From CAYJSJ01 sp964373065 (lineage in GTDB: Bacteria; Patescibacteriota; Gracilibacteria; Peribacterales; Peribacteraceae): a stretch of 64,000 nt of DNA. Below are positions 1 through 7,234 of the stretch, piece after piece. Location: the NCBI GenBank assembly GCA_964373065.1, contig CAYJSJ010000002.1, forward strand, positions 1-64,000, written 5' to 3'. A model generated the notes under the pieces. That model had not been told where the DNA came from. It worked only from the letters and a program-made list of their open reading frames with translations, and ran no database searches. The position numbers and the translations under genes were made by a program. Position 1 is the stretch's first letter. Every line of letters starts with the position of its first letter.

Positions 1-135
1 GCGATTTCGTGAGGTGTGTTTTGACATGTTCGATGGTGTGACTGGTCATCTTTTCTTGTCATTCTCCTCCGTTTTCCTGCTCTCCGGGCACAATGAACCA
101 CTCGAGGTATTACGGCCGAAGAGGCTTTGGCAATC

Positions 136-555
136 ATGAATTACATAAGACAGGAAGACAGTGAAGACGTAGCAGTACATAAAAAAAGAGCACCTATCAT
201 TGGTGTGGAGGTTGTCGAGTTGGCACCTGCTTTAGATGATTGTCGTTCTACAGTACTTGCACATGCAATGATCATCGAGCTCATGGAATGGAATCAGGCG
301 GGTACTGGTATTCTATTTAGCCCAGACGATGCAAAGGAGATACGAGAATTTTGGACCGAAATCAAATCGCTTTCACGGGATACCAATATTACCGATGCTA
401 GAAAAGGACAACTCGTCAATAAAGAAATGGAGGCTGAAAAATGTATTGAGAAATTTGAAGATGAATCGAATACGCGCTACTCGCTATTAAGCGCACTTGA
501 TGATTTGAAGAAAATCAAAAACGAGATGCAGGTTATAGTTGGTTTGACAGTATAA
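136..555 (+). CDS. hypothetical soluble protein, 139 aa
   Basis: No family recognised. The product is charged, largely helical in appearance, with a Lys/Glu-rich second half and no signal peptide or membrane segment. The ATG at 136 is preferred; a TTG at 127 in the same frame would add three residues. A weak AGAGG lies about 11 bases before the ATG. It is followed on the same strand by the Fic remnant, so both may belong to one decayed accessory stretch (inference). Coding is supported only by an uninterrupted frame and ordinary composition. Confidence 0.5.
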   Translation: MNYIRQEDSEDVAVHKKRAPIIGVEVVELAPALDDCRSTVLAHAMIIELMEWNQAGTGILFSPDDAKEIREFWTEIKSLSRDTNITDARKGQLVNKEMEAEKCIEKFEDESNTRYSLLSALDDLKKIKNEMQVIVGLTV

Positions 556-620
556 TATTGGCAGAGCAGCACTGTGGACGTATCTTTGCGGTTTCTGTGG
601 AATGGATAAAATAGAATTCT

Positions 621-1216
621 ATGACATGTATATACCAATATTTCTTTGCTCCGCATCGGTATGCTATGCATCGTATGAGTGATCCGCATTCAACATCTCG
701 CTACACGGCCGGCGGCTCGGAGAATGAGTACATGGATGCTGAACAACAAGTTCTGAAAAACAAGAAAGGGCTCAGCAATCTGCAAGCACTGTACATCGAG
801 GAAGAGAAGGCTCTCGCCAGAGCGTATGAATCCCTTTTGAGTGAAGTACAATCAGATACTCCGATGACGTCGGAACTGATTCTGTATGTGCATAGCGTGG
901 TATTCGGCGATCTGTACGACTGGGCGGGCCGATGGCGCACGGTGACGATTAGCAAACCGGAAGTGACGTGGCCGCCTCCTGATTACTTGGACGAGGCGAT
1001 GCGAACGTTCGAGTATGAGGTGCTGGCAATGCACGTACGATCAAGTTGGTGACGAACCTTCTCGCAGTGCAAACGAGAAGATTGCCCTTGGCATACGATT
1101 CTTCGGATGATGGAAGAAATCGCTACATCGAAGCCGCTAAAGCAGCGATTCTAAAAGACTTTAATCCGATGATAGCATTGATGAAGGATGCGCTGAACGC
1201 TTCGAAGCCTTCTTAA
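621..1216 (+). pseudogene. Fic/DOC family protein, catalytic core deleted
   Basis: The first part (621 to about 1035) reads as the N-terminal half of a Fic (AMP-transferase) protein: VLKNKKGL near the start, then the characteristic VFGDLYDWAGRWRTVTISK segment. The frame then ends at 1052. In the next frame, from about 1034, the C-terminal half continues with RTIKLVTNLLAVQ, then LPLAYDSS and a helical tail ending KDALNASKPS, stop at 1214-1216. The HPFxxGNG part of the catalytic loop and the helix before it are missing at the junction, so there was an internal deletion that also changed frame. A -10-like TAAAAT at 607-612 lies 8 bases before the ATG. It cannot be an active Fic enzyme as it stands. 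Confidence 0.75.
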
Positions 1217-1376
1217 TTTCACTCAAACACTCAGATCTGCTTTTCTTTGTAAATTTTGGGAGTCCTTCGATGACGCTGTCACGCTCGACACGGTCGAGAA
1301 TGATCCGATGACGTACCGTGTCGTTTCTCAGATGCGGAGAGAACTGCCGAAGAGAGACTCCTGTGCCGAATGTCAT
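1161..1376 (-). CDS. possible small orphan protein, 71 aa
   Basis: This is a weak call. The frame starts MTFGTGVSLRQFSP and carries a basic, helical middle. It overlaps the tail of the Fic remnant in antisense. In its favour, TATAAC at 1383-1388 lies six bases before the ATG, the same leaderless arrangement seen at several convincing genes here. No family is recognised, and the frame could be fortuitous. Confidence 0.3.
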   Translation of the reverse strand: MTFGTGVSLRQFSPHLRNDTVRHRIILDRVERDSVIEGLPKFTKKSRSECLSEIKKASKRSAHPSSMLSSD

Positions 1377-1460
1377 GGTTATGTTATAGCATGAATAGAG
1401 GCCGTTTGCAGCTAAAATTTGGTTGTTGCTTGGCAACCTATAACTTGCACGCACTCATGT

Positions 1461-1535
1461 TGGCAGCCCCACGGAGAATCGAACTCCGCTTTCCTGGATG
1501 AGAACCAAGTGTCCTAACCGATAGACGATGGGGCC
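1461..1535 (-). tRNA. tRNA-Glu (CTC)
   Basis: Read on the minus strand it folds as a cloverleaf. The acceptor stem GGCCCCA pairs with TGGGGCT (one G-U). The anticodon stem CTTGG pairs with CCAGG around the loop TTCTCAT, giving anticodon CTC. The T arm is CGGAG-TTCGATT-CTCCG. The discriminator is G and the CCA end is encoded (1461-1463). It is the CTC isoacceptor partner of the tRNA-Glu(TTC) at 33074. Confidence 0.95.
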
Positions 1536-1679
1536 ACGCGGTGGAATTTTAAGGAGAACTGGGGTCTATGCAAGTAAAAGGGGAATCTAAGAAATGCAGA
1601 ATGGATTGTGAATAGTACAGAGAAAGGATTGTGCATAGTTTGTTATCCTCTATCCTTTCTCCGTTATCCACTCGCATGT

Positions 1680-2252
1680 ATGCGTATTTTTGCTCTCGAG
1701 ACCAATCTTGAAAAGATCAAGAAGCGCTTCTGCCAAGATGGCGAATGTGTGTTGCATACCACCCCTTTCCATACATTATCCTTCTTGTTTGCAAGCCTGC
1801 GGGATATTTTTTTGACCATCGTGTTCTTTTTCGGTGGATGGGCGGGTATTGCTTTCGGCTTGCCTGTGCTTTGGACGGTGGGTGGTCTTTCGGTTGCGTG
1901 GTTTATCTTGGTGTTTTTCAGCTTCCTGAAAGCCTATATCGATTGGCTGTACGACTGCATCATCATCACGACAGACCAAGTGATCCTCGTCGATCAGACT
2001 TCTGTTTTCAAACACGAGATCCGTCCAATGCACGTGGATAACATCGGCGCCATCACCACCACGACGCAATTCTGGAATATGTTTCCCTTCGGCATTATTA
2101 AAATCCACCTGAAAGAAGGGTTGGGCGGAGATACCATTATTCTCAAATATGTTCCTCGTGCGGAGGAAGTGGCGGTGATCATAACGGGTGTCGTCAAGGA
2201 TTATCAAAGGCGCCATGAGGGATCAATGCAAACACCTGCGCAGCGCGCGTAA
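1680..2252 (+). CDS. bacterial PH-domain membrane protein
   Basis: The product resembles the YdbS/bPH2 type: two closely spaced hydrophobic helices (about residues 35-100) followed by a beta-rich segment with YDCIIITTDQVILVDQ and RPMHVDNIGAI, typical of a bacterial pleckstrin-homology-like domain. Its role in other bacteria is poorly defined and linked to membrane or envelope stress. ATG 1680 is chosen because the 24 residues upstream look untranslated; a GTG at 1608 is possible. Its 3' end overlaps the convergent uvrC by 30 bases. Confidence 0.65.
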   Translation: MRIFALETNLEKIKKRFCQDGECVLHTTPFHTLSFLFASLRDIFLTIVFFFGGWAGIAFGLPVLWTVGGLSVAWFILVFFSFLKAYIDWLYDCIIITTDQVILVDQTSVFKHEIRPMHVDNIGAITTTTQFWNMFPFGIIKIHLKEGLGGDTIILKYVPRAEEVAVIITGVVKDYQRRHEGSMQTPAQRA

Positions 2253-4532
2253 TTGACCATCCGTCAGTACCGTGAGAAGTTCGGCATCACTTGCATTCTT
2301 TATGTCGTTCAATGAACCGAATGTTCGGAGAAGATCCGCTTTGGTTTTTTCGCCGATGCCGGGCACTTCATCCAGTGCCGATCCGATCATGCTGGTATGC
2401 ATGCGTTTTTCGCGATGAGCATTGGCAAAACGATGTGCTTCGTCCCGGAGTCTCTGTAGTAAAAAGCCTGCCTGCGAGTTGCGCGGCAGATCAATCGGCA
2501 GACTTTCGCCCGGAATAAACACTTCCTCTTCCCGTTTCGCCAAACCGATTGCAGGAATACTCATCTGCAGTGCTTTCAAGACAGCCGTCACAGCGTTCAG
2601 TTGCCCCTTGCCCCCGTCGATGACAAGGAGATCGGGTGTACTCGTTAGTGAGGAATCTTCTTTCTGGTCTTTTGGTTCTGTCATCATGATGATTTCAGCT
2701 TCCTGATTTGGATATCTATCTACGAAATCCTGTATTTTCTTGTGGAGAATTTCCGGTCCGCGTTGGACGTTTCGAAAACCGAGTTCTGCATAATATTGTT
2801 CCAGATACGGTTTGCAGATGAGGTACACCTTCTTCTGTTGCTTTTTGAGGATAAACCTGCAGAGATACTGACCGAGTTTACCGCCACGGTACGTAGTATC
2901 CACCCACAGCGGATCAAGTTCGAGAAGATCTTTATGGTTTTTTACAATTGCAACAAATCCAACAATAGTCTCATTATCCTTTCGGGCAACAATAAAGTCT
3001 TTGTAGTCTACTGTTTCGGGTTCCAACGTACCCGGGTACTTTTTGATGATCTCTTTCATAGTATCTTCTTCCGATTTTCGAGCCTTACCAATAATAATTC
3101 CTTGCTCTTTCCAATGCTCCTGCTCATTGGAAATGTACCGAAGTCGTCGCTTCAACACTTCATTCATCGCTTTATAATCATCAATTTCTCCCGCCTTCAC
3201 TGTTCGCAATGTGAAGGATCGGTACTCTTTATGTACAGCTTTTCCGTTTTTTATCACCACCATGGAGCCTACGGTTTCCGTGCCGCCGAGGTGCGAGATA
3301 TCGTACCCTTCGATGCGCTTTGGAACCTCGGGAAGCTTTAGGATTTCTTTGAGCTCCGAGAGTGCGGTTTCTCTGTTCTTTTCGGCCGCTTCCCACTTGG
3401 CAAATTGTTGTTCTATCTTCTGCTCTGCATTCCGCTCCGCCATCGTGAGGAGTTTTGATTTCTTCCCGCGTTCCGGAGCGCGGATTTCCGTTTTCTTCCC
3501 GCGCGTTTTCCGCAGCCAGTCCATGAGCACGTCTCGGTCGCTGATCGGCTCCTGGATTAAGATAAGGTCGGGGATATCCGTTTCAGCAGAGTAATACTGC
3601 GGAATGAGTTCCGAAATTACAGGAGCGATGCTGTCTGCTTGTCCGGCCACGGCGAAACTGCGCTCATCGATCAGTTTTCCGCCTCGTTCCCGCAAGATCA
3701 CCACCTGCGTTTTCCCCTGCCGCAACGTGATGCCGATGGCGTCGGTATTTTCACGCGACGTATCGGAGACCACCTGCTGCGTAGAGAGCGACTGAATGTA
3801 GAGCAATGTGTCTCTGAGCTTTCCCGCTTTTTCAAACTTTTTCTCGCTGGCCGCTTTCTGCATGATTTCCATCAGTGTTTTCACCGCAGGTGCTCTGTCA
3901 CCTTTCAAAAATCGTATCATCTGCTGCACCGATGCTCTGTACGCATCCTTGGTGATTGCTCCGATGCAGAGCCCGTTACACTGTCCGATTTGCTGTTCCA
4001 AGCAACCACGCACGGGTTTCTTCCCCCTGTTGAGACTCTCGACAGAGCTAACACATGCTCGAAACCCGAACACTTCGTGGAGCATATCGAGCGTCCGTTT
4101 GATTTCGTACGCACGCAGATACGGTCCGAAATATTTCGCATCATCGTCTTCCATTCTTCGTACGACGGAAACGTCCGGATATTCCTGCTGCGTGACCCGC
4201 ACATACACGTAATTTTTATCGTCTTTCATAAGGACGTTGTACTTCGGTTTCACTTCCTTGATCATATTTGTTTCGAGTATCAGTGCCTCGAGCTCACTCA
4301 TGGTCACGGTAATATCAAAATCCGCGATGTGCCGCATAAGCGAGAGCTTCCATGGCCCTGCATTCGTATTGCTCGGCTCCTCCGTTACGTAACTCCCGAG
4401 CCGCGCTTTCACGTTCTTTGCCTTGCCGATGTAGAGCACGTCGCCATGCGCATCGAGCCACCGGTATACACCGGGGGAGGTGGGTGCATTCTGCACCCGC
4501 TTGCGTAACTGTGTAATGCGGTCATCTTTCAT
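2223..4532 (-). CDS. uvrC: excinuclease ABC subunit C with inserted GNAT domain
   Basis: UvrC makes the two incisions around bulky DNA lesions in nucleotide excision repair. Domains in order: GIY-YIG nuclease (residues about 20-50, with LYIGKAKNVKARL), Cys cluster (about 160-190), UVR motif (about 220-247), RNase H-like nuclease and a C-terminal HhH (about 720-760). Catalytic aspartates are visible in GYDISH (D411) and VIDGG (D639). At 769 aa it is about 150 longer than usual. The excess is a GNAT acetyltransferase-like domain at about residues 475-620, lying between the two catalytic aspartates. Start ATG at 4532. There is no SD sequence and no neighbour on the same strand. Confidence 0.95.
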   Translation of the reverse strand: MKDDRITQLRKRVQNAPTSPGVYRWLDAHGDVLYIGKAKNVKARLGSYVTEEPSNTNAGPWKLSLMRHIADFDITVTMSELEALILETNMIKEVKPKYNVLMKDDKNYVYVRVTQQEYPDVSVVRRMEDDDAKYFGPYLRAYEIKRTLDMLHEVFGFRACVSSVESLNRGKKPVRGCLEQQIGQCNGLCIGAITKDAYRASVQQMIRFLKGDRAPAVKTLMEIMQKAASEKKFEKAGKLRDTLLYIQSLSTQQVVSDTSRENTDAIGITLRQGKTQVVILRERGGKLIDERSFAVAGQADSIAPVISELIPQYYSAETDIPDLILIQEPISDRDVLMDWLRKTRGKKTEIRAPERGKKSKLLTMAERNAEQKIEQQFAKWEAAEKNRETALSELKEILKLPEVPKRIEGYDISHLGGTETVGSMVVIKNGKAVHKEYRSFTLRTVKAGEIDDYKAMNEVLKRRLRYISNEQEHWKEQGIIIGKARKSEEDTMKEIIKKYPGTLEPETVDYKDFIVARKDNETIVGFVAIVKNHKDLLELDPLWVDTTYRGGKLGQYLCRFILKKQQKKVYLICKPYLEQYYAELGFRNVQRGPEILHKKIQDFVDRYPNQEAEIIMMTEPKDQKEDSSLTSTPDLLVIDGGKGQLNAVTAVLKALQMSIPAIGLAKREEEVFIPGESLPIDLPRNSQAGFLLQRLRDEAHRFANAHREKRMHTSMIGSALDEVPGIGEKTKADLLRTFGSLNDIKNASDAELLTVLTDGQLRALRRCLH
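2673..3110 (-). other. GNAT-like domain inserted inside uvrC
   Basis: The block encoding about residues 475-620 of UvrC is absent from ordinary UvrC. It contains a GNAT motif A, LWVDTTYRGGKLGQYL, which matches the acetyl-CoA pyrophosphate loop pattern (R/Q-x-x-G-x-G/A), and a motif B-like YYAELGF. After it the normal UvrC RNase H sequence resumes at TPDLLVIDGGKGQ. It is in frame with no stop. Whether it acetylates anything is unknown. Confidence 0.8.
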
Positions 4533-4630
4533 GCGATTATTTTGTCACAGTGTGTAAGAGTTTGGTACTCGTCTGTGTTTTCCTTGTGTACACTATGACA
4601 ATACAAGGGTATTTCTCCGGGCAATCTCTT

Positions 4631-5440
4631 ATGCATACACCTCTTGTCAGCGTTTTGGTCCTAAATTATCGCAATGCGCAAGCCACGGTGCAGTGCGTGC
4701 ATGCGCTTCTTCTGCAGACCGTTGCGGATCACATGGAGATTATCGTTGTGGATAATCACTCGGAAGATGATTCCATCGGCGTACTGAGGAATCGACTGGC
4801 TGCTTTCCCGAACGTGCGTATTGTAGAAACACCAAACAATAACGGATTCGGATACGGCTGCAATTACGGTGCGGACTACGCTTCGGGAGAGTATCTCTTG
4901 CTGAATAATCCCGATAAAAAGCTCCCTCCGGACGGCATTGAGCGGCTTATTGCCACTCTCTGGAGCAAAGACACCATCGGCATCGTTGCGCCGAAACTGG
5001 TGCATGACGACGGAACGCGAAGGCTTTCCATGCGTATGTTTCCCAGAGTCATTGATATCCTTGCACGCAGAAGTTTCTTTCGCTTCCTGTTTCCGCACGC
5101 ACTTCGGCGTTACCTTATGCTGGATGCGGACGCAAATTGCGCTCAGGAAGTGGATTGGGTTATAGGAGGGTGTATGCTTATCAGCCGTGCGCTCTTTGAG
5201 GACATCGGCGGTTTTGATGAGCGGTTTTTCCTCTTTTTTGAGGATACCGATCTCTGTCGTCGTTGCAGACAGGTAGGAAGAACGGTCTACTACGATCCTT
5301 CCGTCGTTGCGAAAGACAAGCAATCTCGTTTGAGCGGGGAGCGCTTCTTCGATCTTTTTTTCAAGAAAACAGGAAGGGTGCATGTTATGAGCGCGTGGAA
5401 GTACTTTTGGAAGTGGGGAAATAGGGAAGTGGGGAAATAG
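4631..5440 (+). CDS. family 2 glycosyltransferase
   Basis: This is a GT-A fold glycosyltransferase of the rhamnosyltransferase-like GT2 group, probably acting in cell-surface polysaccharide assembly. Motifs: VSVLVLNYRN at the start, IIVVDNHSEDDS, NNGFGYGCNYGA, then the acceptor-side DWVIGGCMLISRALF and GGFDERFFLFFEDTDLCRR. ATG 4631 places VSVLVLNYRN directly after the N-terminus; ATG 4595 would add 12 residues. The last codons (FWKWGNREVGK) are written in a GGGAAATA/GGGAAGT microrepeat that runs to about 5452, so the C-terminus was extended by repeat sequence. Confidence 0.85.
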   Translation: MHTPLVSVLVLNYRNAQATVQCVHALLLQTVADHMEIIVVDNHSEDDSIGVLRNRLAAFPNVRIVETPNNNGFGYGCNYGADYASGEYLLLNNPDKKLPPDGIERLIATLWSKDTIGIVAPKLVHDDGTRRLSMRMFPRVIDILARRSFFRFLFPHALRRYLMLDADANCAQEVDWVIGGCMLISRALFEDIGGFDERFFLFFEDTDLCRRCRQVGRTVYYDPSVVAKDKQSRLSGERFFDLFFKKTGRVHVMSAWKYFWKWGNREVGK

Positions 5441-5500
5441 GGAAATAGGGTGATTTTGTTGACCTTGTCAACGCCTTCCCGTAGCCTCCTTTCGCTTTTC

Positions 5501-6196
5501 ATGCAGATTATTCCACTCAAAGCAGAGGCAAGGAAGAAGGAGCAGGCAGCAGGCACGCTCCGCAGGAGCGGCAAGGTACCGTGCGTTCTGTATGGAAATA
5601 AGGTCAAAAATACGACACTACAATGCGACCACAGTGAGCTCTACCGCGTCTATGCGAAGGCGGGGGAGAGCGTTCTTGTGGAAATAGCCCTCGGGGAGCA
5701 GAAAATCCCCGCGCTTTTTCATGCTGTGGATTTCGCACCGGTGCGCGATGACATCATTCACGCGGACTTTTATGCGGTGGATATGAAGAAAGAGATCGAA
5801 GCAAATGTTCCGATCGTTCTTACAGGTGTTGCTCCCGCTGTTCGTGACATAGGAGCGGTGCTCGTCCATGTGCTCGATCACCTCACAGTCACCTGCCTTC
5901 CCGCGAATTTGCCGCAACATCTGGAGGCAAGTGTCGAAAACCTCAAGGAGTTCGATGATGCACTTCATGTCTCCGATGTCCATATTCCTGCAGGCGTCAC
6001 GGTTGCAGAAGCACTGACAGCGGTGATTGCAACCGTACAGGAACCGCGCAGGGAGATTGTAGAGGAGGTAGTACCCGCAGAAGGGGAAGTGCCGGCAGTC
6101 ACTCCGGAGGGTACGGCGATTGCAGGCGATGCGGCTCCGGCTGCCGATGCCGCCGCCGGCAAAGACAAGAAAGAGAAGAAAGAAAAGAAAGAGTAA
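5501..6196 (+). CDS. rplY: 50S ribosomal protein L25 (CTC type)
   Basis: It is the 5S rRNA-binding general stress protein. MQIIPLKAEARKK begins the L25 domain (about residues 1-90), followed by the beta-rich CTC domain (to about 185) and an acidic, Ala/Lys-rich tail ending in repeated KKEKK. Length 231 aa is normal for the long CTC form. ATG 5501 is chosen because the 17 residues upstream are not conserved in type. The DUF3048 gene follows after 11 bases on the same strand. Confidence 0.93.
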   Translation: MQIIPLKAEARKKEQAAGTLRRSGKVPCVLYGNKVKNTTLQCDHSELYRVYAKAGESVLVEIALGEQKIPALFHAVDFAPVRDDIIHADFYAVDMKKEIEANVPIVLTGVAPAVRDIGAVLVHVLDHLTVTCLPANLPQHLEASVENLKEFDDALHVSDVHIPAGVTVAEALTAVIATVQEPRREIVEEVVPAEGEVPAVTPEGTAIAGDAAPAADAAAGKDKKEKKEKKE

Positions 6197-6207
6197 TACG
6201 CCTTGCC

Positions 6208-7230
6208 ATGCTTACGCGCACGTTTTCTCTGCTTATCCTCATGCTCGCATTTGTCTGCGGGTTCGTTCTCTTTTTTCATGCGCCGGCAGCAAGCATGCCG
6301 CAGGCGCTCAGCGGCCGTGACCGGGAAACGCGCACGGTTTCCTTTTCGTCCGAAATCCTTTCCCGTCTCAGCCTCTTTCCGGGTTTTCGCAGCCGCCCCA
6401 TACCGATCGCGGTCGTCATCGAAAACCACGAAGATGCACGACCCTATCAGGAAGGCCTTGCAGATGCCCTTATGGTGCAGGAGTACCTTGTGGAGGGATT
6501 CATTGCACGATTCATCGCGCTCTTTGATGCGCGGTACCTTCCTGTGGAGATTGGGCCCGTACGTTCCTTGCGATCCTATTTTCTCGACGGCGTAGAGGCG
6601 TGGACTTTGACAGTTTTCCATGCGGGAGGCAGTCCGGAGGCCTTGGATCGCGTGCAACGTGGCGATACCTTCTTCGCACGTAACTTGCTGTACTTTGATG
6701 ATGAGACTGCATCCCTGCGGAAAAAAGGTGTGTCACCTCCCCACGACCTATTCCTTCAGAAAAAATTTCTGATGTCGCTTCTGGAGGAAGTTCCTGAGCG
6801 GCTCTTGCAACCGGTGCCTTGGCCGCCTTTCCCCGTGGGAACTCCCGATGGGGACGGGCAGACGGCGCAGACCATTCGGCTGAACTTTTTCAGTAGGGTG
6901 CACGACGTCGTCTTTACGTTTGAGCCCATTGCGGAAAAGTACGAACGCATGAACGGGGATACGCTGAGTGATGCTCGTCCCTCCACGGTTATTGTCCTAG
7001 AGGTTCCGATCGATTCTCTCGGCGAGTATGGACGTCTTTCCATGACGCTCACAGGGGAAGGGCGCGCGCTTGTCTTCCATTCCGGTACGGTGTGGGAAGG
7101 TCGGTGGGCGCGAGAAAACGTCGAGGATTCCTTTCGTATCGTCGATGATCGAGGGGAGGCAATTCCCGTGCGATACGGGCAGATATGGATGACAGTGCTC
7201 CCCACGCTGGATCGCGTGAGCTGGGAGTGA
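6208..7230 (+). CDS. DUF3048 (YerB-like) exported protein
   Basis: An N-terminal hydrophobic segment (residues 5-25) acts as signal or anchor. The DUF3048 domain starts about residue 63 (PIPIAVVIENHEDARPYQEGLADA) and includes the family pattern EIGPVRSLRSYFLDG. A beta-rich C-terminal part follows. The function is unknown; Bacillus YerB is a membrane-associated lipoprotein. Here the N-terminus lacks a clear lipobox. It lies 11 bases downstream of rplY and converges with the ATP-grasp fusion gene, 4 bases apart. Confidence 0.8.
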   Translation: MLTRTFSLLILMLAFVCGFVLFFHAPAASMPQALSGRDRETRTVSFSSEILSRLSLFPGFRSRPIPIAVVIENHEDARPYQEGLADALMVQEYLVEGFIARFIALFDARYLPVEIGPVRSLRSYFLDGVEAWTLTVFHAGGSPEALDRVQRGDTFFARNLLYFDDETASLRKKGVSPPHDLFLQKKFLMSLLEEVPERLLQPVPWPPFPVGTPDGDGQTAQTIRLNFFSRVHDVVFTFEPIAEKYERMNGDTLSDARPSTVIVLEVPIDSLGEYGRLSMTLTGEGRALVFHSGTVWEGRWARENVEDSFRIVDDRGEAIPVRYGQIWMTVLPTLDRVSWE

Positions 7231-7234
7231 CGGA

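Noticed and set aside
4584..4600. GTGTACACTATGAC upstream of uvrC as a LexA box
   Set aside because: Only one half-site matches; the second half needs a one-base shift and is poor.
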